Origin: a virus | Strand: one strand, 5' to 3' | Virus record (IMG/VR): IMGVR_UViG_3300047319_001255 | Coordinates: 1-38,093 of that record | Length of the DNA: 38,093 nucleotides | Shown: piece after piece, positions 28,357 to 35,462 of the stretch | Position numbering within the stretch: the first letter of the stretch is position 1 | Layout: the number at the start of each line of letters is the position of its first letter | Position numbers and translations under genes: made by a program | Notes under the pieces: generated by a model | Seen by the model: the letters and a program-made list of their open reading frames with translations, nothing else | What the model was told of the DNA's origin: nothing | Database searches by the model: none

Positions 28357-30092
28357 CGAACACCCTACCGCTTAGCCTGCACTGCAACCCCGGCGCCGAA
28401 TGATTACGAGGAGTTTGGCATGCACGCCGAATTTCTTGGATACGGCACTCGCCGGGACATGCTTACAACCTACTTCGTTCATGATTCAGCAAACACGTCT
28501 GACTGGCGGTTAAAGAAGCACGCGCAAAAAGAGTTTTGGCGCTGGGTGGCGACCTGGGCCGCGTGCGTATCAAAGCCATCAGACTTAGGCTATCCTGATG
28601 ATGGATTTAATCTCCCGCCCCTAAACATCGAGACCGTCGAGGTGCGCGTGGATGAGGCTGATGATACCGGCAACGAATTGTTTCGGGCCCCGTCCATGTC
28701 CAGCGCATCCATGCATAAAGAGATGCGGCTGACGTGCTCGGTGCGAGCCTCGAAAGCTGCAGAGATTGTGAGCGCCGCAGCCGGCCCGGTAGTCGTCTGG
28801 TGTAATACCAACTATGAGGCCGATGAACTGGTAAAACTCCTGCCTGAGGCGCTTGAGGTTCGCGGTTCTGATTCGCCTGAGGCAAAAGAGGAAAAGCTGA
28901 GGGCCTTCACCTTTGGTTCAGCGCGCGTCATTATCACCAAACCTGGGATCGCGGGCCATGGGCTTAATTGGCAGCATTGCAACCGGCATGTCTTTGTTGG
29001 CCTGAGCTACAGTTTCGAGGAGTTCTACCAAGCTATACGCCGCGGCTATCGCTTCGGACAGAGCCGGCCATTTACCGCAACGGTCATTCAAGCCCAGACT
29101 GAAGGTCCTATCAAAAAAGCCATCCTGGAGAAAATCGAGCGCCACGACCGAATGCGCGAAGAAATGAAACTTGCCGCAAAATCCCTCAATATGAATCAAA
29201 AAAGCCATAGCACGATGAAAACTGGAATCGAAAAAGAACAGGGCGAAAGCTGGACCGTTTATCACGGGGACTGTGTTCGCGTCGCACAAACCCTACCTGA
29301 TGAGTCGGTGGATTTCTCCATCTACTCGCCTCCCTTTGCGGCCCTTTACGTCTATTCGTCCGACCCGCAAGACATGGGCAACTGCGCAACGGATGATGAT
29401 TTTATCGACCAGTATCGCTATTTATTAAAGGAGCACTTCCGCATGACCAAGCCGGGCCGCATTGCGGCTGTCCATTGCGCCGACATCACCGCGCAACTCT
29501 GGAAGGATGGAGTTATCGGCTTAAAAGACCTCACCGGCATGGTGATTGCCGCGCACCAGGAATGCGGCTGGATTTATCACTCCCGCGTCACCATCTGGAA
29601 AGATCCGGTCGTTGAGATGCAGCGCACTAAGGCGCTGGGCCTGCTCTACAAACAGTTGCGCAAAGACTCCACCCGCTCGCGTGTCGGCAACCCTGACTAC
29701 CTGATTATATTTCGCAAGCCCGGAGAGAACCCAGAGCCGGTCGAGCACACCCCAGATGAATACCCATTAGACCAGTGGCAGAAGGACGCATCTCCCGTGT
29801 GGATGGATGTTAACCAGACCAACGTGCTGAACAATGAAGGCGCGCGAGAGGTGAATGACGAGCGCCACATTGCGCCGCTGCAACTGGACGTAATCCGGCG
29901 CGCCCTGCGATTGTGGAGCAACCCTGGCGACATGGTTTACTCTCCGTTCGCCGGCATTGGGTCTGAGGGATTCTGTGCGGTTGAAATGGGCCGATGCTTC
30001 GTTGGCTCTGAATTGAAGCGCAGCTATTTTACCCAAGCCATTCAGTGGCTGCGCCGGGCTCAAGCCGAAATGCCGATGTTCAAACTAGGCGC

Positions 30093-30329
30093 ATGAAATC
30101 CCTCTCCGACCTTCTAACCTTCGCCCAAAACCTGCGTGGCGCCATAGTCCGCGGCGACTTGAAGCGCGTGGCCAACGATGAGATGACCGCCGAGGCCGCC
30201 GCCGAGCGCAGCGAGTGCATGGACGGCATTGTGGCGAGTCTGCAACTGCGCGTGGACCTGGCGGAGGTCGGCGAGGAGATGAAGAAGTTCAGCGCGCAAG
30301 AGGCCGCACAACCGGAGGTGAGGAAGTGA
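30093..30329 (+). CDS. Small helical protein with cassette C-terminus
   Basis: From ATG 30093, overlapping the methyltransferase stop, it codes 78 residues: a helical, acidic protein ('SDLLTFAQNLRGAIVRGDLKRVANDEMTAEAAAERSECMDG'). It ends in 'AAQPEVRK', the shared C-terminus of the four-gene array. The last bases form junction repeat 1, including a perfect ribosome-binding site. No family is recognised. Confidence 0.6.
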   Translation: MKSLSDLLTFAQNLRGAIVRGDLKRVANDEMTAEAAAERSECMDGIVASLQLRVDLAEVGEEMKKFSAQEAAQPEVRK

Positions 30330-30332
30330 AAC
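30302..30332 (+). repeat. Junction repeat 1 (stop/start and ribosome-binding cassette)
   Basis: The unit ends one gene, carries GGAGGTGA and starts the next at GTG 30326 (GTGA). The four copies at 30302, about 30496, 30648 and 30812 are nearly identical over ~30 bases; copies 1 and 3 match over 31 bases. Confidence 0.9.
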
Positions 30333-30523
30333 TCAGCAAAAATAAGATTACCATTAGCCGATTGCGGGCCGCTAAGGAAATACCTTCAAACTGGCTAGAC
30401 CCATTGCTGTCAGGGCCAACTAAAGTCATTAGCAATCCGCCATATACTTGCAGAGACATCGAACAGCTTCTAAATGCTATACGCGCACGCCTCTTAGCCG
30501 CACCACCGGAGGTGAGGAAGTGA
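30326..30523 (+). CDS. Small basic protein with cassette C-terminus
   Basis: GTG 30326 is seven bases after GGAGG in the junction repeat. The 65-residue product 'KLSKNKITISRLRAAKEIPSNWLDPLLSGPTKVISNPPYTCRDIEQLLNAIRARLLAAPPEVRK' is basic, with helices and one 'NPPY' sequence. That motif recalls methyltransferases but is too isolated to call. It ends in 'LAAPPEVRK', the shared tail. The function is unknown. Confidence 0.6.
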   Translation: MKLSKNKITISRLRAAKEIPSNWLDPLLSGPTKVISNPPYTCRDIEQLLNAIRARLLAAPPEVRK

Positions 30524-30526
30524 ACT
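30496..30526 (+). repeat. Junction repeat 2
   Basis: Same cassette as copy 1, with differences at the variable bases before CCGGAGG and after the stop. GTG 30520 starts the next gene. Confidence 0.9.
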
Positions 30527-30675
30527 GCCCGAAGTGCGGCCAAAAAGCCGAGTTTGTTAGAATTAGAAACATGCCATCTGGACCGCTACCTGTGTGGACG
30601 TGTAACTTTAAAAAGTGCACTTATTACATGCTCTATTTTTATGAGAGGGCCGCACAACCGGAGGTGAGGAAGTGA
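30520..30675 (+). CDS. Small zinc-ribbon protein with cassette C-terminus
   Basis: GTG 30520 opens 51 residues: a zinc ribbon with two C-x(2)-C-like pairs ('NCPKCGQKAEF' and 'WTCNFKKCTYY'), then 'ERAAQPEVRK'. It most likely binds nucleic acid. The gene is bounded by junction repeats 2 and 3, and its stop overlaps the next GTG. Confidence 0.65.
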   Translation: MNCPKCGQKAEFVRIRNMPSGPLPVWTCNFKKCTYYMLYFYERAAQPEVRK

Positions 30676-30678
30676 AAC
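30648..30678 (+). repeat. Junction repeat 3
   Basis: Identical to copy 1 over its 31 bases. It carries the ribosome-binding site and GTG 30672. Confidence 0.9.
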
Positions 30679-30839
30679 TGGCGATCAAAATCAGGAAGAT
30701 TGAGCGCCACATCCAAACCGCTGAAACATTGCAGCCCAAGACGCCTGAAGCTAAAAGCACCATTTTTACATATCTCCACGAAAAGAAGGTTGAACTGCAA
30801 AACTTGAAATTGGCCGCACGCCCGGAGGTGAGGAAGTGA
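30672..30839 (+). CDS. Small coiled-coil protein with cassette C-terminus
   Basis: GTG 30672 opens 55 residues: a continuous charged helix ('KIRKIERHIQTAETLQPKTPEAKSTIFTYLHEKKVELQNLKL') ending in 'AARPEVRK'. It has no cysteine or membrane segment. It is bounded by junction repeats 3 and 4. Function unknown. Confidence 0.6.
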   Translation: MKLAIKIRKIERHIQTAETLQPKTPEAKSTIFTYLHEKKVELQNLKLAARPEVRK

Positions 30840-30842
30840 AAC
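30812..30842 (+). repeat. Junction repeat 4
   Basis: Same cassette; differs from copies 1 and 3 at the two bases before CCGGAGG. It provides the ribosome-binding site and GTG 30836 for the ParB-like gene, whose own end has no further copy. Confidence 0.9.
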
Positions 30843-31438
30843 GCAAACCTGAAATCCCCATCCACTGCGCCTTCACGCGCCTAGTTCCACTCGCGGAAGT
30901 GAAACCCAATCCACGCAACCCCAACACCCATCCCGACTCCCAGCTCGACCTTTATGCCAAGGTTATCGAACACCAGGGCTGGCGTCGCGCTGTAGTGGTG
31001 AGCAACCAGAGCGGCTTCATCGTCACCGGCCACGGCGCGGCTGAAGTCGCCAAGCGCAAGGGCTGGAAAACCGTCCCAGTGGACTTCCAGGACTTCGCTA
31101 GCGATGCCGACGAAAAAGCCCATATGCTCGCTGATAATAGGATCCCAGAATTAGCCGAGCTGGACGCCACAACAACCAAGGCGCTGGAGGATGAAATCTC
31201 AGCAGCCGGCTTGAGCTTGGACTTAAGCGGGCTGGAAATAGACTTCTCACCCGAGGGTCAGTTGGTTGAGGTTAAACCTATGGCGGCCCCGGCCCGATGC
31301 TGGTTTCTGATTGGCTTCCCCACCGTGCGCATGGCTGAGCTGCAACCGCTGATTGACCAGGTGGCCGCGCTTCCCGGGGCCTACATTCAGCACACCATCA
31401 ACAACGACAATGCCGGTCTCATTCAAGAAAACCGATAA
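30836..31438 (+). CDS. ParB-like nuclease/sulfiredoxin-fold protein
   Basis: GTG 30836 overlaps the preceding stop inside junction repeat 4. The 200-residue protein has 'LVPLAEVKPNPRNPNTHPDSQLDLYAKVIEHQGWRRAVVVSNQSGFIVTGHGAAEVAKRKGWKTVPVDF', the ParB/Srx N-terminal domain pattern (V.ip...l.pnp.NpR.H...qi..la.sI...G...pivV....g.ivaGhgR..Aak..G....p). In phages such proteins often accompany DNA methyltransferases or act in DNA modification. The C-terminal half ('CWFLIGFPTVRMAELQPLIDQVAAL') is unassigned. It overlaps the next gene by 29 bases. Confidence 0.75.
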   Translation: MKRKPEIPIHCAFTRLVPLAEVKPNPRNPNTHPDSQLDLYAKVIEHQGWRRAVVVSNQSGFIVTGHGAAEVAKRKGWKTVPVDFQDFASDADEKAHMLADNRIPELAELDATTTKALEDEISAAGLSLDLSGLEIDFSPEGQLVEVKPMAAPARCWFLIGFPTVRMAELQPLIDQVAALPGAYIQHTINNDNAGLIQENR

Positions 31439-32114
31439 CCGCTGCTTGGGGCTCAAGCTCCTCCTGCGGCGTGACTTCCTGGACCGCTATCACCCCGCCG
31501 GCGCGACGGTCTTTGACGCCTGCCAGGGCAACGGCGAACTGTGGCGCAGGCTGCGCACGGGCCTAAACCACTTGAAATACTGGGGCGTGGACGTGAAACC
31601 GGCGCGCGGTCGCGTAAAGGTGGACTCTGAGCGCGTCCTGCAGATTCCTGGATGGAGCTTTGATGTTATCGACGTGGATACCTACGGGATGCCATGGGGA
31701 CATTGGAAGGCCATTTTGGCGAACGGGAAGGGGCCCGTGACGGTCTTTTTGACCGTGGGCAACCTGACATTAGGCTCGAAAGTGTGCAAGGAGGTGATGG
31801 AGACTTTGGGCGTCCAGTGTTTCAATCTGCAAAACGCCATTGCAGCCAAGTTGAACGGAGATTTCACCCTGGAAATGATAGGCCACGCCGAGGCCGCCGG
31901 CTGGCGCATCGTGGAAGCAAAAGAGGCCGTCCCGTTTAATCCCGGGACAGCCCGTTACTTTGGCGTGAGGATTGAGCCTAAAACAACAGCGAGCAAACCC
32001 AGCGCCAGGCCCGCCGCAAAGCGCGCGCGCAAGCCGAGCGCCGGTGAAGCCGAATCCATTCCTGATACGCTTGGTCCACCTGAGCCTGAGCTAAAGTCAG
32101 TTGCGATTTCATAG
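31410..32114 (+). CDS. Class I methyltransferase-fold protein
   Basis: From ATG 31410, inside the ParB-like gene's last codons, it codes 234 residues; an upstream start at 31353 would overlap more. 'TVFDACQGNGELWRRLRTGLNHLKYWGVDVKPARGRVKVDSERVLQIPGWSFDVIDVDTYGMPWGHW' matches the SAM-binding core (motif I DACqGnGelw, then GvDvkp). The catalytic 'DVDTYGMPWGHW' region resembles phage-borne methyltransferase-like proteins. The last ~35 residues are a disordered charged tail. It converges on the radical SAM gene, overlapping it by six bases. Confidence 0.65.
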   Translation: MPVSFKKTDNRCLGLKLLLRRDFLDRYHPAGATVFDACQGNGELWRRLRTGLNHLKYWGVDVKPARGRVKVDSERVLQIPGWSFDVIDVDTYGMPWGHWKAILANGKGPVTVFLTVGNLTLGSKVCKEVMETLGVQCFNLQNAIAAKLNGDFTLEMIGHAEAAGWRIVEAKEAVPFNPGTARYFGVRIEPKTTASKPSARPAAKRARKPSAGEAESIPDTLGPPEPELKSVAIS

Positions 32115-33068
32115 CAGCACAGATCCTTCCCCCTGGCGCGCGGCCCACCAGGCTTTAGAATCTTTCGTGACGTATTGCAGGAAGCGCAGCTTGCTCGGTG
32201 GGATGACCTGGCAATGCGCCTCGAAGGTCGCGCGCGCGTAATTTTCCCAAGCCGCTTTGTCGTTTGTGACCGATTCCAGTATGCGCGCTTCCTGGTGAAA
32301 CCCGCCAGCGTTCAAGGCGGCCAGGGTGCGCTTGAAGGATTCGCCCCGGAGATTAATCACTTCAGCCCAAACGTGTTCGCAGCGGTCCACGCGAATAGCT
32401 GCGGCCATCTCCTGGGCGAAGCTGGCGTAGTCCAACTGCGGCAACGATGGGCAAATCATGCCGAAGGTCCGGTAGCCGTGGTCCTGGAGCCAGTGCAAGG
32501 ATTCGATGCGTTTGCTGACCAGCGGCGTGCCTGCCTCGAAGGCTTTGGCCAGGTCGTTACCGAGGGTGCCAGTCGAGACGCCGAAGATTACGCGGCTCTT
32601 CCAGCGAGGGATGAGCTGCTCCGCGACCTTGGGCAGCAGGTTGGACTTTGAGAGTAGCCGAATGTCCCAGGCCGTGTAGTCCAGAATCTCCCGGCAAGCC
32701 TCAACGGTCTCGCTGACCAGTTCCATGTTGGCCGCCACATCCACGAGCGGGCTGGCATAAATGACCAGCTTTTGCTGCGCCAGGGAGCGGCCCTTAGCGG
32801 ATTTTAGTTGCTTCACCATGGCCCTGATGGCTCCCTCGCGCCGGATGACCGTTTGCTCGAAGGGCTGCGCCAGGTTGGACGCGTGCGGATTCTTGCGCAT
32901 CAAGTCCGGCACGTAACAGAAGGAGCAGGAGTAGGCGCAGGCTGACCCGGTCGAGAACGTGAGCCCGTCGCAAAGCAGCTTGTGCTTAAAAGCGGAGTCA
33001 AAATTCACGACCGAGAGGGCTGGCACGTTTACGACCGGCTTACCGTTCATGGAGGTTCGTTCGCTCAT
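32109..33068 (-). CDS. Radical SAM protein (SPL-like)
   Basis: From ATG 33068, overlapping the preceding minus-strand stop as ATGA, the protein has 319 residues; the extra residues from 33089 add nothing recognisable. It holds the radical SAM cluster 'CAYSCSFC' (CxxxCxxC) and motifs 'LVIYASPLVDVAANME', 'VIFGVSTGTLGNDLAKAFEAGTP' and 'KRIESLHWLQDHGYRTFGMICP', matching the spore-photoproduct-lyase-like radical SAM group. These enzymes use SAM to make a 5'-deoxyadenosyl radical. The substrate is unknown; DNA repair or modification is conceivable beside a AAA+ ATPase and RadC. Confidence 0.85.
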   Translation of the reverse strand: MSERTSMNGKPVVNVPALSVVNFDSAFKHKLLCDGLTFSTGSACAYSCSFCYVPDLMRKNPHASNLAQPFEQTVIRREGAIRAMVKQLKSAKGRSLAQQKLVIYASPLVDVAANMELVSETVEACREILDYTAWDIRLLSKSNLLPKVAEQLIPRWKSRVIFGVSTGTLGNDLAKAFEAGTPLVSKRIESLHWLQDHGYRTFGMICPSLPQLDYASFAQEMAAAIRVDRCEHVWAEVINLRGESFKRTLAALNAGGFHQEARILESVTNDKAAWENYARATFEAHCQVIPPSKLRFLQYVTKDSKAWWAARQGEGSVLL

Positions 33069-33289
33069 TTGACCCTTTCCCGCGCCCATTGCGCGATGGT
33101 GTAAAGGGTGGCGTGGGCGACTGCGTTCTTATCGCAAGGCTCAAGCGCATCGGCCATGTCCTCCGCGACGGCTGGGACTTTGGAGAAGTCGGGCCAGCAT
33201 TCCGTCCTGAGGATGGACGCCGCGACTTCAGGCGAGCCGAATAGCTGGGCGAGCTTGATGAATTTAGTTGCTGTGATTGCTTTGCTCAT
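33065..33289 (-). CDS. Small helical protein in minus-strand operon
   Basis: The 74-residue protein 'KAITATKFIKLAQLFGSPEVAASILRTECWPDFSKVPAVAEDMADALEPCDKNAVAHATLYTIAQWARERVK' is helical with no membrane segment. It is coupled by ATGA to genes on either side. No family is recognised. Confidence 0.55.
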   Translation of the reverse strand: MSKAITATKFIKLAQLFGSPEVAASILRTECWPDFSKVPAVAEDMADALEPCDKNAVAHATLYTIAQWARERVK

Positions 33290-33552
33290 AGTGATTTTCC
33301 CTCCGCTTTGGCGATGGCGGCGCTGGCTTGGTCTTGAGACTCGGCGATTTCGTCCAGCGCGGCGGTTGTAAAGGCTTCCTGAAGCGTCCTTACAGCGGCA
33401 TCCAGCCGGATCAATGCGGCCAGCAAGTCAGGAAACGCCTCAATCTGGTTGCGGGTGATTTTAGGCCACGGTGAAGGGTGACCCTTTTCAACTGCGTGCT
33501 GCGTGCCACAGCAAGGGCACCAGCGAGCACTCGTATCTTTTGCTTCGCTCAT
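33286..33552 (-). CDS. Small protein with CxxC motif
   Basis: The 88-residue minus-strand protein has a 'WCPCCGTQHAVEKGH' start, a half zinc ribbon, and a helical remainder ('IEAFPDLLAALIRLDAAVRTLQEAFTTAALDEIAE'). It begins three bases after the ATPase stop and its own stop overlaps the next start. It may aid the AAA+ protein or radical SAM enzyme; unknown. Confidence 0.5.
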   Translation of the reverse strand: MSEAKDTSARWCPCCGTQHAVEKGHPSPWPKITRNQIEAFPDLLAALIRLDAAVRTLQEAFTTAALDEIAESQDQASAAIAKAEGKSL

Positions 33553-33555
33553 AAT

Positions 33556-34341
33556 TCACGCCAGTTTGACCGCGTTCATCCCCGGCGCCAGCCGCAGTCC
33601 AGCGCGCACTTCCTGCCAGTATTTTTGCGCGATGCCGACCCGGCTTGAGTCTTTCCCCTTGGCTTCGCCCGTCTTTCCGGTGCGCTGCTCTGGCAGCACG
33701 CCGAACTGAATCCAACTGGACGCCTGCAACAGCGCCTCGCGCACGTTTCCGCAGCACGAGATAGAGATCCACTCCGCGGCGGTTTCGGCCACGCGCCATT
33801 TGCGCATAAGCCATTGTTTGATGACCGACTGCTCCGGGGAGGCCACCTTGACGACCTGGAAGCGGCTCATGAAGCGGTCGCTCAAGGTCTCCATGCTCTC
33901 GTTGCTGGTCGCAATAACCGCAAAGCGCGGGCGCAATTCATCGAGATAGCTCAACATCAATTCCTGCGCGGCCATCGGCACCAGGTCCAGCTCATTAATG
34001 ACCTTCACCGTCCAGCCGCCGAACATCGAACCATAGCAGGAGTTTTTCTGCCAGTCGCGCACAACCTCAATCGTGACGTTCCGGCCGTTCAAGCGCTCCA
34101 CCTCCAACGGTTGCACGCAGAGCGCGTCCGCAATCAGATTGGCGAGCGTGGTTTTACCCGTGCCTGGCTTCCCGCAGAAGCAGGCTTTGAGATGCCCGTT
34201 GCGCTCCCCTTTGATGCGCATCGTGTGTGCCATGACGGCCATGCCCAGGGCGGCGGCCGGCCCGAGCAAGTCCTCAGGGCAGCGCGGGATGAACTCGGAT
34301 GGACTTTTCATGAACTCCACTGGTATTTTCTTTGCTTTCAT
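33556..34341 (-). CDS. AAA+ ATPase
   Basis: The 261-residue protein has Walker A 'CGKPGTGKTTLANL', a Walker-B-like 'VKVINELDLV', a sensor-1 'AVIATSNES' and an arginine-finger-like 'LSDRFMSRFQ', in the AAA+ order of clamp-loader/RuvB-like proteins. The layout suggests a substrate-unfolding or DNA-acting ATPase. It lies between a structured RNA region (34368-34457) and small genes leading to the radical SAM gene. ATG 34341 has no clear ribosome-binding site; CAGAATCC lies just upstream. Confidence 0.8.
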   Translation of the reverse strand: MKAKKIPVEFMKSPSEFIPRCPEDLLGPAAALGMAVMAHTMRIKGERNGHLKACFCGKPGTGKTTLANLIADALCVQPLEVERLNGRNVTIEVVRDWQKNSCYGSMFGGWTVKVINELDLVPMAAQELMLSYLDELRPRFAVIATSNESMETLSDRFMSRFQVVKVASPEQSVIKQWLMRKWRVAETAAEWISISCCGNVREALLQASSWIQFGVLPEQRTGKTGEAKGKDSSRVGIAQKYWQEVRAGLRLAPGMNAVKLA

Positions 34342-34367
34342 AGGATTCTGTTTTTAGTTTTCGGTTT

Positions 34368-34457
34368 TGCGGGCGCCCCCGGCTGTCACCGGGTTGCCTC
34401 TGTTTTGGATTAGGATTCTGGCGGAGGCTTGGCGCCCGCATTGGGCCGCCAGAATCC
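34368..34457 (-). ncRNA. Structured inter-gene leader (hairpin and pseudoknot pairing)
   Basis: GGATTCTGGCGG (34413-34424) and CCGCCAGAATCC (34446-34457) form a 12-bp perfect hairpin just downstream of the RadC-like stop on the minus strand. Its 21-base loop contains GGCGCCCGCA (34431-34440), which pairs perfectly over ten bases with TGCGGGCGCC at 34368-34377, giving a possible pseudoknot. A third pair CCCGG/CCGGG is at about 34377-34394. No T-run follows, so it is not an ordinary terminator. Likely an attenuator-like or protein-bound leader of the ATPase gene. Confidence 0.5.
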
Positions 34458-34469
34458 CGGTTGATGTTT

Positions 34470-35258
34470 TTAGGAGTAAAAATATCCCAGCTCGCGCAAG
34501 CTGCTGTGATTCCCACGGCCAATGACCACATGATCCAGCACTTCAATTTTAAGCATCTGCCCGCCGCGAATCAGGTCGCGGGTCACTTTGATATCGGCCT
34601 CGCTTGGGCTGCTCTCGCCGCTCGGGTGATTGTGCATCAGGATAATGGCCGCCGCGTTGGCGACAATCGCCGGGCGAAAAACCTCGCGGGGATGAACTAA
34701 AATGGTGTCGAGTGTGCCGTTGGAAACGAGATGATACCCGGTGACCTTCCGGCGCGTGTTGAGGATGAGGATGTAAAAGGATTCCACGTCCGGCTTGTGC
34801 GTCGGGCTGGTCGCAATTATATGATTCCAGAAATCAGCGGCTTTGCTGGGAACGTGGCAAAGCGCCAAGTCATCCGGAAGCGGGACTTCCCGCAGGCATA
34901 CGACCTTGAACTCGCGCGCGTTGAAAAGATGGGCGCTCGGGGTTTTGTCTGGTTCAGCCTTCAGCCCGGCATTGGCGCGCCGGGTTTCCCATGCCTTTTG
35001 CGCCGGGGTTTTTTCTGTTTCGTGGACGTCATATCGGCTTCCGGGGAGAATTACAGAGTCGCCACCGCAAAGAGGATTTGAGGGGACTGAGTTCCCATTG
35101 AGCCATGTGCCGATAAGAACGCCGCGCTCAACTGGGCAGCATGAGATAATGAAGGAATCGGCGCCGACCTGATAAAGAGAAGTGGCAGCGCCTTTGAGGC
35201 TGTATTGAATTGCCTCCGCGCGGGCCGCGCTGAGGTTTTTGCTTTCACTGGTTTTCAT
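34470..35258 (-). CDS. RadC-like JAB/MPN-domain protein
   Basis: The 262-residue protein has a C-terminal RadC domain: 'DVESFYILILNTRRKVTGYHLVSNGTLDTILVHPREVFRPAIVANAAAIILMHNHPSGESSPSEADIKVT' with HNHPSGxxxPSxxD as the JAMM metal site. The N-terminal ~110 residues lack the usual helix-hairpin-helix of RadC and are of unknown type. RadC/MPN proteins may act as metalloproteases or in DNA metabolism; many are carried by mobile elements. It is the first gene after a consensus promoter at 35319-35347. Confidence 0.8.
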   Translation of the reverse strand: MKTSESKNLSAARAEAIQYSLKGAATSLYQVGADSFIISCCPVERGVLIGTWLNGNSVPSNPLCGGDSVILPGSRYDVHETEKTPAQKAWETRRANAGLKAEPDKTPSAHLFNAREFKVVCLREVPLPDDLALCHVPSKAADFWNHIIATSPTHKPDVESFYILILNTRRKVTGYHLVSNGTLDTILVHPREVFRPAIVANAAAIILMHNHPSGESSPSEADIKVTRDLIRGGQMLKIEVLDHVVIGRGNHSSLRELGYFYS

Positions 35259-35318
35259 TTCGGATTCTGGTTTTTTTGTTTTTGGCCCCTGTCAGAGCCG
35301 TGTTTTTTTTTTTGGTAA

Positions 35319-35347
35319 AGAATAATTCACAACTGGCTGACTGTCAA
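35319..35347 (-). promoter_or_regulatory. Promoter of the minus-strand operon
   Basis: Minus-strand TTGACA (35347-35342), 17-base spacer, TATTCT (35324-35319). It is upstream of the RadC-like gene at 35258 and is the only consensus -35 box seen in the phage part of the minus strand. Confidence 0.65.
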
Positions 35348-35353
35348 CAGTTT

Positions 35354-35382
35354 ACAGAATAAAAACGACAAGTTTATTCTGT
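35354..35382. promoter_or_regulatory. Palindromic operator-like element
   Basis: ACAGAATAAA (35354-35363) and TTTATTCTGT (35373-35382) are perfect inverted repeats with nine bases between. Overlapping TCAACAG/CTGTTGA arms extend to 35344 and 35385. It sits directly upstream of the -35 box, the place of an activator or repressor site. The rest of the 35259-35462 gap holds an A/T-rich run and no gene. Confidence 0.5.
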
Positions 35383-35462
35383 TGATATGACGTGCTTTAC
35401 GCAGAATCCGCGAAAAAACTGCAAAATAAATGGCCTTCTGCGCTGATTTTCCGAGAGGTTTT

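Larger units (their letters stand above)
28327..30096 (+). pseudogene. C-terminal part: helicase C domain fused to DNA methyltransferase
   Basis: The true gene sequence resumes at 28349 (duplication) or 28357. First comes an SNF2-type helicase C-terminal domain ('ACTATPAPNDYEEFGMHAEFLGYG', 'KPGIAGHGLNWQHCNRHVFVGLSYSFEEFYQAIRRGYRFGQ' = motifs III to VI), then a beta-class DNA methyltransferase with 'SIYSPPFAALYVYS' (motif IV SPPF) before 'VYSPFAGIGSEGFCAVEMGRCFVGSEL' (motif I). The methyltransferase domain might still be made from an internal ATG near 29191. As one gene it would methylate phage DNA (N4-cytosine or N6-adenine) and could block restriction. The stop overlaps the next ATG. Confidence 0.85.

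Noticed and set aside
30302-30842. Array of four short repeats considered as a CRISPR
   Set aside because: The intervals are 120-165 bases and are open coding frames; repeats contain stop, ribosome-binding and start signals.
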